Assembly: GCA_032716605.1 (NCBI GenBank)
Contig: CM064545.1
Location: 14,111,903 to 14,175,902, forward strand
Origin: Paralithodes platypus
Lineage: Eukaryota > Arthropoda > Malacostraca > Decapoda > Lithodidae
DNA length: 64,000 nucleotides
Direction: 5' to 3'
Every line of letters starts with the position of its first letter. Position 1 is the first letter of the stretch. Shown here in pieces: positions 10,075-18,779 of this stretch. Under the pieces are notes generated by a model, which ran no database searches, was not told where the DNA came from, and saw nothing but the letters and a program-made list of their open reading frames with translations. Both the position numbers and the translations under genes were made by a program.

Positions 10075-12983
10075 AATTAGTGGGGCAGGTGGAACTGGGT
10101 CAGGGAAGGGATGGAGGAGGAGGAGGTGAACCTGGTAGGAGGCAGAGAGGGAAGAGAAACAAGGAGGTGGATTCAAATATACTGTGCTACTACACTAATA
10201 TAGATGGAATAAACAGTAAAAAGGTAGAGTTAGATAATATATTAAGAAAAGATCAACCACAGATAGTCTGTTTGACAGAGACAAAGCTGAACCAGGACTT
10301 TGACAGCAACATAGTGTTTAGTGAAGGATATAATATATGGAGAAATGATAGAAAGGGTAAAAGGGGAGGTGGAGTGGCAGTATTAGTTAAGAACCCTATG
10401 ACAGCAAAGCACGTGGAGTTAAATAATGACAAGGCAGAAATAATGGCAGTTGAACTCAATGATATAGAAGGAAAAAAGCTAGACATAGCAGTAGCTTACA
10501 TGCCACCAAAGACCAGAGCATGGAGGGAGTTGGAGTTTGAGGAGATGGTAGAGGATATGATTCAGTCGTTGAGAAGATTGCTTTTAAGGAAGAATCGATT
10601 GATCTTGGTAGGAGATTTCAACTGTAGTGAGGTTGATTGGGAATCGGGAGATGCAGGGCCAAATCAGAGATCTTGGGGAAGTCGGCTAGTGGAGTTGGTT
10701 ACGGAAAATGTACTTACACAACATGTGAAGGAAAATACAAGAATGAGGGGTAATAACGAACCTTCTAAACTCGATCTGATTTTTACAAAAGATCCTCACG
10801 AAATTAGTGATATAAACTATCTATGTCCTGTAGGTAAAAGTGATCACCTATTACTAAAATGGAAGTTGACCTCGAGTAATGCCAATAGATTAGACAATAG
10901 CTACATAAATGACAGATTAAATTATAGTAAAGCTGATTATGTATCCTTGAAAAGATATTTAGAGGGAGTAGATTGGGATCTTATTTTGAAGGAACGGGAC
11001 GTACAAGGTAAATATAGTAGATTCCTCGAAATTTATAGAGTAGGAACCAATATGTTTGTCCCAAGATATAAAACTGGAAATTTTACTAAGCAGAAAGATT
11101 GGTTTAATTTGAAATGCAAAAGAGCTTTGGGTAGGCGTGATGCAGCTTGGGCTAGATTAAGAAGAAGGAACACTGAGAGTAATCGGAATAAATATAAACA
11201 GGAGAGGAATAGATATGTTAACATAATTAGGCAAGTTAAAATGAACTATGAGAAGAACATAGTAAATAAATGTGAAAGTGACCCTAGATTATTTTATAAA
11301 TATATAAACAGTAAGTTGAAGGTAAAGAAACAAATTACTAAATTAAGAGTTGATGCTAGGACGTATGAAAATGTATCGGACATGTGTGAGGTAATGAATA
11401 ACAAATTGGGGTCAGTTTTTACTAGAGAGGAAGGTTTTGACGAACCACAGGCGGGAGTACTGGAGAGTGGTCTTAGTAAGATTGAAATAACTAGAGATGA
11501 GCTGTTATCTGCGATGAGAGGACTTGAAGTAAGGAAAGCTATGGGACCGGATGAAGTGTCTGCCTGGGTTTTAAAGGAGTGTGCAGAGCAATTAGTGGAG
11601 CCAGTGAGGGACATAATTCAAGCTTCCTTAGATAAAGGACAGGTTCCTGTTGAATGGAAAAGAGCTAATATCATTCCGATATACAAGAATGGAAACCCTG
11701 AGGACCCTCTAAACTATAGACCAGTTTCACTTACTAGTATTGTATGCAAGATTTGTGAAAAGCTAATTAGGAAGAGATGGATGAAAATGTTGGAGAGAAA
11801 GAAAATAATAACCCCAAAGCAATTTGGATTCAGAGAAGGGACATCTTGTGTTACCAGTTTGCTATGTTATTACAGTAGGGTGATAGATGTACTCCAAGAA
11901 AGAGGCGGATGGGTGGACTGCGTCTACTTAGACCTTTCCAAAGCATTCGATAAGGTACCACATAAGAGATTGTTATCTAAGCTTGAGACGCTAGGATGTG
12001 TCAGGGGGAGTTTGCTGAAATGGATGGAGAGCTATTTAACAGATAGGGAAATGAGGACCAACATTAGAGGAACTTACTCATCGTGGCGGAAAGTTGAGAG
12101 TGGTGTGCCGCAGGGATCTGTGTTGGCACCTCTCATGTTCCTTATGTACGTGAATGACCTGCCGATAGGCATAAACTCTTACATGTCAATGTTTGCAGAT
12201 GACGTAAAAATTATGAGACAAATAACAAATAAAAGTAGTTGTGAGGAGCTGCAAGGGGATTTAGATAAAATATACGAATGGAGCACCAAGTGGAAAATGA
12301 AATTTAATATAAGTAAATGTCATGTGTTAAATATGGGAAGAAGTGTGAATAGACCAAATTGGGAGTACAGGATGGGAGATAATAAAATTAGCAAGGCCGA
12401 AAAAGAAAAAGATTTAGGGTTGATTATACAAGATAATTTGTCGCCAGAGAAACATATTAACAAGCTCTTTAGCGGAATGTATGCAATGGCCGGGAATATG
12501 AAAGTTGCTCTGAACTATTTGGATGAGACCATGGTAGCGAAAATTATGAAGAGTATGATTAGACCAAGATTGGAGTATGCAGCAGTGGTGTGGTCCCCGC
12601 ATCTAAAGAAGCATATTCACAAGTTAGAAAGAATCCAGAGAGCAGTCACTAGATTGGTTCCAAGTCTCAGAGAACTGCCATATGAAGGGAGGCTAGACAA
12701 ATTAAATCTACCGAGTCTAAAAGAGAGGAGAGAGAGGGGAGACATGATAATGATGTACAAATGTACCCGGGGGCTGGAGAGGCTGGATAGGGAGGATATA
12801 TTAATTATGGATACAGGAATAACTAGAGGCCACAGCTACAAAGTAAAAAGACCTACCTGCAAGAACGATATCAGGAAGTTTAGCTTCCCCTATAGATGTA
12901 TTGACAAATGGAATGGGCTGGAGGAGGAGGTGGTAGGGGCAAGGAACATCCATATTTTCAAGAAAAAATTGGATAAAAAGTAG
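9858..12983 (+). CDS. LINE ORF2: AP endonuclease + reverse transcriptase, intact
   Basis: An uninterrupted 1041-codon frame. A low-complexity basic lead of about 100 residues precedes an apurinic-endonuclease-like domain: N-terminal NIDGINSKK, LTETKLN with the metal-binding Glu, GDFNCSEVDW (about residue 251) and the catalytic GKSDHLL (about 328). The reverse transcriptase follows: NYRPVSLTS, QFGFREG, DLSKAFDKVPH, SGVPQGSVLAP and the active-site FADDVKIM (about 778), where FADD replaces the commoner YADD. A conserved C-terminal tail contains RGDMIMMYKC and KFSFPYR. The ORF makes the nick-and-prime machinery for target-primed reverse transcription. The only upstream Met is 9858, so ORF2 either starts inside ORF1 or uses re-initiation. 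With ORF1 also open, this copy may be recent. Confidence 0.88.
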   Translation: MENKGRASKEVVHQEPPRTESKRSDRERDRETSTKSKQGDGARDNAGSRGPEREPGCGGEGGTEGERGGRRIELVGQVELGQGRDGGGGGEPGRRQRGKRNKEVDSNILCYYTNIDGINSKKVELDNILRKDQPQIVCLTETKLNQDFDSNIVFSEGYNIWRNDRKGKRGGGVAVLVKNPMTAKHVELNNDKAEIMAVELNDIEGKKLDIAVAYMPPKTRAWRELEFEEMVEDMIQSLRRLLLRKNRLILVGDFNCSEVDWESGDAGPNQRSWGSRLVELVTENVLTQHVKENTRMRGNNEPSKLDLIFTKDPHEISDINYLCPVGKSDHLLLKWKLTSSNANRLDNSYINDRLNYSKADYVSLKRYLEGVDWDLILKERDVQGKYSRFLEIYRVGTNMFVPRYKTGNFTKQKDWFNLKCKRALGRRDAAWARLRRRNTESNRNKYKQERNRYVNIIRQVKMNYEKNIVNKCESDPRLFYKYINSKLKVKKQITKLRVDARTYENVSDMCEVMNNKLGSVFTREEGFDEPQAGVLESGLSKIEITRDELLSAMRGLEVRKAMGPDEVSAWVLKECAEQLVEPVRDIIQASLDKGQVPVEWKRANIIPIYKNGNPEDPLNYRPVSLTSIVCKICEKLIRKRWMKMLERKKIITPKQFGFREGTSCVTSLLCYYSRVIDVLQERGGWVDCVYLDLSKAFDKVPHKRLLSKLETLGCVRGSLLKWMESYLTDREMRTNIRGTYSSWRKVESGVPQGSVLAPLMFLMYVNDLPIGINSYMSMFADDVKIMRQITNKSSCEELQGDLDKIYEWSTKWKMKFNISKCHVLNMGRSVNRPNWEYRMGDNKISKAEKEKDLGLIIQDNLSPEKHINKLFSGMYAMAGNMKVALNYLDETMVAKIMKSMIRPRLEYAAVVWSPHLKKHIHKLERIQRAVTRLVPSLRELPYEGRLDKLNLPSLKERRERGDMIMMYKCTRGLERLDREDILIMDTGITRGHSYKVKRPTCKNDIRKFSFPYRCIDKWNGLEEEVVGARNIHIFKKKLDKK

Positions 12984-13149
12984 ACTGAGAGACGGGACAA
13001 CACGAGCTTAGCTCAACTCCTGTAAACTACAATTAGGTAAATTAGGTAAATACATCCCGGAGTAAACAAATGAGAAAAAACTCACTAGGGACGCAACAAA
13101 TGCGGAACCAGCGGAGCGTGGGGAGACACGTCCGGGCAGGCTGAGCGCA

Positions 13150-13460
13150 GCGCAGAGCAGAGAAGGAAGAATGACGCCCGAGTCAGCGTCTGGTCAAAGA
13201 TCCACACAAGTACATCCACGATATTATGGAAAGCTTATTGAATAGTTATTCTTATTTTTATTTTTTACGAAGTTTTTTCGTAGTGAGAACCCAATTCATA
13301 ATGACTGAAGCCATGAGTGAGGTTGCATGCGCTCATGATGAAGGCTCCTCAAATTTGTTATGCTCTGCGCGGTAGATTCAAACTACGGCGGATGAGTGTT
13401 TGAAGAGGGTCCCTTATGTAATAGGCATGTTCGTCAATGATGGAGGGGCCACTAATAAAT
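13150..13460 (-). repeat. 5' inverted terminal repeat of DIRS copy A
   Basis: Homologous to both ends of copy B: directly to the left end 43436-43860 (read on minus here) and inverted to 52260-52613. It ends GTTCGTCAATGATGGAGGGG-CCACTAATAAAT at the LINE junction. The distal partner for copy A is outside the window. Confidence 0.82.
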
Positions 13461-14870
13461 ACACCTTTTGTTTCTTCTCCAGATACTTCTCCACAACACA
13501 ATTCAGGGTAAAAATCTGATCTACACATCCTCTTCCCTTCCTAAAACCTCCCTGCTCGTCGCCTATCCATTTCTCCGTTCTCACTCTCACTCTCTCAATC
13601 ACTACCCTACCTTCCCTACTACGCTTAGAAGACATATTCCTCGGTGGTTACCACACACTCCTCTTTCTCCTTTGCCCTTATATAGGGGGACTATTATGCC
13701 AGTCTTCCAGTCATCGGGTGCACTCCCCTTCTCCCATGCTAGTTTGCACATTTTCCATACCCATTCTATCACTATCTCACCACCATACCTCAACATTTCC
13801 CCACACACTCCATCTGTTCCTGGTGCTTTCCCCAACTTCACTCTTTTCATGGCTTCCCACACTTCTGACCTCCTGATCCCCACCTCCTCCTCCACTACTT
13901 CTCTTCTTCTCCCTCCCATACCATATCCAGCTATGTTTGCTGGCTCTTCAGTCCTTACATTTAGCAACTCATTGAAGTACTCCCTCCATCTTTCGACTCT
14001 CTCTTGCTTCTCGGCTAGCATTCTCCCATTCTTATCTTTCACACCCTTACTGTTTCCCTTGCTACCTTCCCTAACTTTCTTGACTTCTTTCCAGAACAGT
14101 TTCTTACTCTCCCTCCATTTTACACTCAGATTCCTTCCAAATTCCTCATCTACTCTTCTCTTACTTTCCTTCACTACTCTCTTCACCACCCTCTTACTCT
14201 CCACGTACCTCGCTCGTTTCTGTCTCTCGAAATCTTCATTCCCTCTACTACCCAACCACTCTCAATATGCTTTCTTCTTTTCTTCCACAGCTATTCTTAC
14301 CTCTTCTGTCCACCATGCTGTACCTTTCACTCCCCTCCCTCTTCTCCTCACTCCACACACCTCCTCATATGCTGCACAGATCTCATCCTTAAACACCTTG
14401 CTCATCTCCTCCACTTCCTCCATAACTTCCAGGTCGAACCCACCTAGTCGTCTTTCCACTGCTCTCCTGTACTCCTCCCTGCCTTCCTCCTCCTGCAACC
14501 TCTCCACCCTCCTCACCATTCCACCCTCCTCTCGCCTCCCTCCAGCTCTCCTCACCCACTTCTTTTGTATCCTAACCTTAGCTACCACTACATAATGATC
14601 AGACAGACCCCCTCCAATACCCCTATACACCCTAGCATCCATCACAGATTTCTTCATTCGTTCATCCACACATACATAATCAATCAATGACTTTCGTTCC
14701 ACCACTGTCTTATCCTTCATCGTCAACATCCGTTTCCACGTGTACCTGTGGATCATTCTGTGTCGGAAGAAGGTGTTGGCTATCCACAGCCTCCTCCCCA
14801 CACATACGTCCACAAGTGCACTACCATTCCCATTCACCTCTGATGGTACCGCCCACCCTCCCACCACTTG
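13461..14870 (-). pseudogene. RTE-like LINE fragment (endonuclease end to RT start)
   Basis: The minus frames give, in order: the end of an endonuclease (GNGSALVDVC, the IHRYTW stretch, LIDYVCVDER and the metal-site GGLSDHYVV) at 14262-14867; a basic linker; then RT motifs KAPGTDGV, PLYKGKG, GNHRGICLLSVVGK and EQGGFRKGRGCVDQIF at 13462-14255. The wording of the RT motifs points to the RTE group. Frames shift near 14262 and 13620. It is cut at 13461 by DIRS copy A and meets a SINE at 14871, so neither end is original. Confidence 0.78.
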
Positions 14871-14871
14871 G

Positions 14872-15060
14872 TGGTTTTGGCTTTGGTTTCCCGGGCATTT
14901 CCGCGCCCTCCTCAGCTCCCCGCCATGGAGTGGCTTCGGTCACCCAGGCTTTAGAGGGGTAAGCAGGGAGGGTTTTGTGGGGGTGCTCGGTTATGGCCTT
15001 GGCCTTGCTTGGGGCCTTGGGGCTGTTCGGCCAGGCAGCTTGGGGAACAACAACAACAAT
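14872..15060 (+). mobile_element. SINE-like retroposon, 5'-truncated (copy 2)
   Basis: The last ~190 bases of the AAC-tailed SINE, from TTTGGTTTCCCGGG through the shared tail GGCCAGGCAGCTTGGGGAAC to (AAC)n. It sits where the endonuclease frame of the RTE-like LINE stops. No clear target duplication was found. Confidence 0.75.
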
Positions 15061-15545
15061 ACCAACTGGGTTCGGCTAGTGGGGGGCGGCGCTCCCTGCT
15101 GTGTCGTCTTGTTTTTCCCAGCTGGTGCCCCCCCCCCCCCCCCCTCTCCTCGAGGCTAGCCTGCACCACACTGGCCTTTTTTTTTTTTTTTTTTCTATAT
15201 TCCAACTTACTTCCTCTCGGGCATAGGCTGAGAGCCTTAACATTCACCGTTTTACAATGAACAGTGAAGCCCGTGAGGTCTTGTTCCAGTCTAGGGAGTG
15301 AGACATGTGAAGCACGTAGAGTACAACGAGCACCTGCCAAAAAAAAAAAAAACACTGGCCTGGGTTAGGCTAGTGGGGGGCAGCGCTCCCTGCTGTGTCT
15401 TCATGATTTTTACCGGCTGGAGGCCCCCCCCCCCCCCCTAGAGGCTAACCTGTACCGCACTGGACTGGGTTAGGCTAGTAGGGGGTGGCGCTCCCTGCTG
15501 TGTCATCTTGTTTTTCCCAGCTGGAGCCCCCTCCACCTCTTGTTC
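15061..15545 (+). repeat. Tandem units with long C tracts
   Basis: Three units share GGCGCTCCCTGCTGTGTC followed by an AGCTGG motif and a run of C (for example 15129-15146 and 15427-15439), starting near 15065, 15360 and 15466. Unit 1 is separated from unit 2 by a 170-bp retroposed insert. Noncoding as far as can be seen. Confidence 0.65.
15178..15351 (-). mobile_element. Small retroposed insert between homopolymer runs
   Basis: Bounded by T17 on the left and A13 on the right, with the repeat-unit word CACTGGCC on both outer sides (15169-15177 and 15351-15359), consistent with a target duplication. The minus strand would place a poly(A) tail at the left end. The body (for example CTCAGCCTATGCCCGAGAGG on minus) is not recognised. 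Confidence 0.4.
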
Positions 15546-15699
15546 GCCGGATTTAGGGCACGATTTCGGTGGGCTTTCATCCTCTTTCATGCACGGTTCA
15601 GGGGTACCCTTTGGGGGTCCCTGTTTGTGCAACCACCCTCCCTGCCACTGTCTCTTCATGGGCTATGCTCTATCTCTGTGGGTAGGGTGGTTCCTGGGG

Positions 15700-16650
15700 G
15701 GTGTGCCTCCTCTCCCCTGGTGTGTCTTCCTTGCCCCCTCCCTTGATCGGTTGAGATGGGTTACTGTTCAAGGAAGACACTGCTCAGCTTGATGGCCTTT
15801 CCAAGCTGAGAGATCATAAGGAGATGCCCACATTTTTGCTCAGCTTGAGGGCCAACACACAAGCTTGGAGATCATGTTCAGCTTATTGGCCCTCACATTG
15901 GCTTGGAGTTTATAAGAAATGTTAAGGGTCCTGGGGGATGTGCCTCCTCTCCTCTGGTGTGTCTTCCTTGCCCCTCCCTTGACCAGTTGAGACGGGTTCC
16001 TGATAAAGGAAGACACTGCTCAGCTTGATGGCCCTTCCCAAGCTTGGAGATAATTAGGGGATGCTGTAGGAGTCCTGGGGGATGTGCTTCCTCTCCCCTG
16101 GTGTGTCTTCCTTGCAACCCCTCCCTTGACAGGTTGAGATGGGTACAGTACTGTTCAAGGACGACACTGCTCAGCTTGTAGGTCCTCCCACAAGCTTGGT
16201 GTTCTTGCTCAGCTTGTTGGCCATCACACAAGCCTGGTGATCATAAGGAGATGTTATAGGAAACCTGGGGATTGTGCCTCCTCTCCCCTTGTTATAGGAA
16301 ACCTGGGGGATGTGCCTCCTCTCCCCTGGTGTGTCTTCCTTGCCTCCCCTCCCTTGACTGGTTGAGTTGGGTACGGTACTGTTCTAGGAAGCTTCTGCTC
16401 AGCTTGTGGGCCCTCACACAAGCTTGGTGAGCATGCTCAGCTTGTAGGCCCTCACACAGGCTTGGAGTTCATAAGGAGACAAGCTTGGAGATCTTACTCA
16501 GCTTGTTGGCCCTCACACAAGCTTGGACTTCATAGCGGCCTGTTTCCCCTGGTGTGTCTCCCTTGACAGGTGGAGATGGTTGATGTTCTTGGAAGCCACT
16601 GCTCCGCTTGTAGGCCCTCTCCCAAGCTTGGAGTTCATGGGAGATGCACA
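15700..16650 (+). repeat. Hierarchical tandem repeats with CAGCTTG / AAGCTTGG words
   Basis: About five or six long units begin GTGCCTCCTCTCCCCTGGTG (near 15705, 15938, 16084, 16312 and a variant at 16540). Each is followed by one to several short sub-units of 45-60 bases built from CTCAGCTTG..GGCCCTCACACAAGCTTGG. Unit length varies (146-233 bp) with the number of sub-units. Open frames in it are not conserved between units. Confidence 0.7.
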
Positions 16651-18779
16651 CAACCTTGCGGCCTGCTTCGGTGTTGTCACAGACCCTCATTTCGCTTTTT
16701 TGGCGTGGCCCTGACCTCGCCACGGTCCCGCAATTGTGCTGGTCTCGTATAGTGCGAATTTGTGAATTCCTGCATTTGTGGGGTCTCACCTAGCGCGAAT
16801 TCCGCGGCTTTGCGGGTTGTGGTGTCACAGGACACACCTACATGGGCCCGCAATTTTGCGGAGGTGGTTAGTTTTTACTTCTAACCAATGCTGTCATTTG
16901 TCTTCCCTGACTGCTTTTACAATGACATGGAAGGTGTATGGCTGGTGTTTTACATACACCTTCTACATCTGGTTTTCACTTTTTCCTGTGTTATCGACCC
17001 GGCGTTTTGGGTGTTGGGTTAGTATTTAACGCTTTCTCCGTCTTTGCAGGTTCTCTCAGGCTTCGACCTGCCCTTCATCACTGCCCCTCCGAGTTGCCGG
17101 TTTGGTGTGTCCAGCACCTCGGTTTGCATGCCAACTTGTTACTCTCCATGCTTCCTTCCTGGTTTCTTGGCCATTTTACGGTGTATATAGGAGTGCCAAG
17201 GAGTCCCTTGGACGTCAGGCATTACTCAGGGACTCTGGCGGCAACAGGTCTACGGACCCCTTCCGGTTGCTTGCCCTCCGATGTACTAGGAGTCCACCGG
17301 GGTACATTGGCCATCAGGCACCACCTGTTTCTCTTCCTACATAGCCCACTTACGGACTTCTTTCCTTCATTTCCGACTGTGGCTCTCCTTGGGTGCCGCG
17401 CACGGTGCTTGTCGAGCTGATCTTTGATGGTTTCAGCGGTGTTGCTGTCTCCTACGCTTTCTCCATCTTGGTTCTGCTTCTGCTGTCTCTTCCTCTGCTT
17501 ACTCCGACTTTCGACAGCGAGGGGGGATTCTTCTTCTGCACCCCCCCTTCATTGTTCCTCTGCTTCCCTCTTCCCCTCTATCCAGGGGGGAGCTCCCTGT
17601 TGCGGATGCGTTCTTTGGCTGTCTCTCCTCCGCCTGCTGTTCTATCTGGGGGGGGGGGGGTCGCCCTCCTCCACCGGTGGGGCCCCCCCCCTCCCCATCC
17701 TCTGCAGGCCTGGGAATCCTCGCAGTTTCGGGATTCTCTTCCTCCAGGACTGCCTGCTTTCGGAGTAAGGGGGCCCGGGTGCTGGTGCCCTCCGAGCCCT
17801 GGCGTGACCTCTTCCTTCTGGTTGGTCTGTCCTTCTTCGTGTCTACCTGCTGTGCAGGGCGTTCTGAGGTGACTTTCTGGTTGCAGACGTGGAGATATAG
17901 GCCTTCCCCGAGCAGGGCGGGCCGTCAGTTCTTTTCGGTGGGCCCAGACCTCCATCTGCCCATCGGCCCCTGCTCTGGTCGGACTCCGGCCGCCTGGACG
18001 TCCTACTGGTTGTTCGGTCTCTCTCGGTCTTGTCGGGACTGTTCTCCTTGGGGCCGGCCCTGCGCGAGGGCAGTATACCTGCTCCTCCTGCCTGCGGTTT
18101 GCTTCCCGGACCGTCGACGTCGCTGTCTCGCTTTCTGTGCCTGCCTCTTCCTCCCTCTCGTCTCTGTCGGCTGTTGGCTGTCTGCGTGGCGTGTTCTGGT
18201 CCTGGGTCTGCGCCCCCGGGATCGGCCTCTGCGGCTTCTCTTCTCCCTTCTTCAATTTCCCTGAGGGGACACCTCTTGGCTTTTGCCTTGCACCGGCGGA
18301 TGGTGGACTTGGTTGCCTCTATCGTTGGGCACCTGCAGCCCTCAGTTCACCCCCCCCCCCCCCTCGTCTTACCGAGGCGGTACCTCAGAGTCCCCTTCGC
18401 CACGCTATGGGCTATGTGCGGCGGATTTCCCTCCAGCTCGCTATGTCCTTCGTCCCTGTGCTACCGGTGGTGCTGTGCGAAGCTGCTCACCGTCCGGTCC
18501 ACGGTCTGCTGCGGCGCCCTGTTCGCTGGGCGTCTGGGCCTGCTTACTCTGCGCTCTGTCTACAACGGGGTTGTTTGCTCCGTAGCGCCTGGGTGCTGCA
18601 CGCCTCCCTGTCGGCTGCCCCTGCTTCCGGCTCGCACTGTCGTGCTGTGTCACGGTCGGTGTACTGTACGCTGTCCACCCACTCAGCCGGGCCTCATCGC
18701 GTTGGCCCCGCTGGTGCGAGGCCGGTCAGCCCTCTACCTCTGGTCGCGCTTCATCAGGGTGGACTCCCCCGGACGGGTG
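16651..18779 (+). other. GC-rich unrecognised stretch, possibly the 5' part of the decayed element downstream
   Basis: Strongly GC- and pyrimidine-skewed sequence with homopolymer runs (G11 near 17650, C13 near 18351). Long open frames exist on both strands, as expected for stop-poor GC-rich DNA. None carries a motif I recognise. Its base composition is continuous with the DIRS-like relic that follows, so it may hold that element's leader and gag-like region; that is inference only. Confidence 0.35.

Larger units (their letters stand above)
8695..13049 (+). mobile_element. Complete-looking CR1/Jockey-group LINE inserted in DIRS-A leader
   Basis: A two-ORF non-LTR retrotransposon of 4.36 kb flanked by ATACA (8690-8694 and 13050-13054). 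Copy B (near 43850) shows the unoccupied site. The 5' leader is about 270 bases, both ORFs are open, and the 3' end is a short repeat of AATTAGGTA-type units instead of poly(A). Simple 3' repeats are typical of CR1-like elements. A related copy is at 21565-26415 (minus). Confidence 0.88.
1..13460 (-). mobile_element. DIRS-like retrotransposon copy A, interrupted, cut by the window edge
   Basis: Read on the minus strand the order is inverted terminal repeat, leader, gag-like ORF, reverse transcriptase/RNase H, tyrosine recombinase, internal complementary region. That order is characteristic of DIRS-type elements, which integrate by tyrosine recombinase and leave no target duplication. The 5' end is at about 13460, where the sequence passes directly into an RTE-like LINE frame. 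The distal terminal repeat should lie left of base 1, because the window opens in the internal complementary region. Three later insertions interrupt it: a SINE, a Tigger-type MITE and a full LINE. Copy B (43436-52613) supplies the uninterrupted sequence at each of these sites. Confidence 0.88.

Noticed and set aside
13468..14595. 375-codon plus-strand open frame
   Set aside because: Antisense to the RTE-like LINE fragment, whose minus frames carry recognisable endonuclease and RT motifs; the plus translation is Ser/Leu/Pro low complexity.
17578..18255. 225-codon minus-strand open frame in the GC-rich region
   Set aside because: Open because GC-rich sequence has few stops; overlapping frames are open on both strands and no motif is recognisable.
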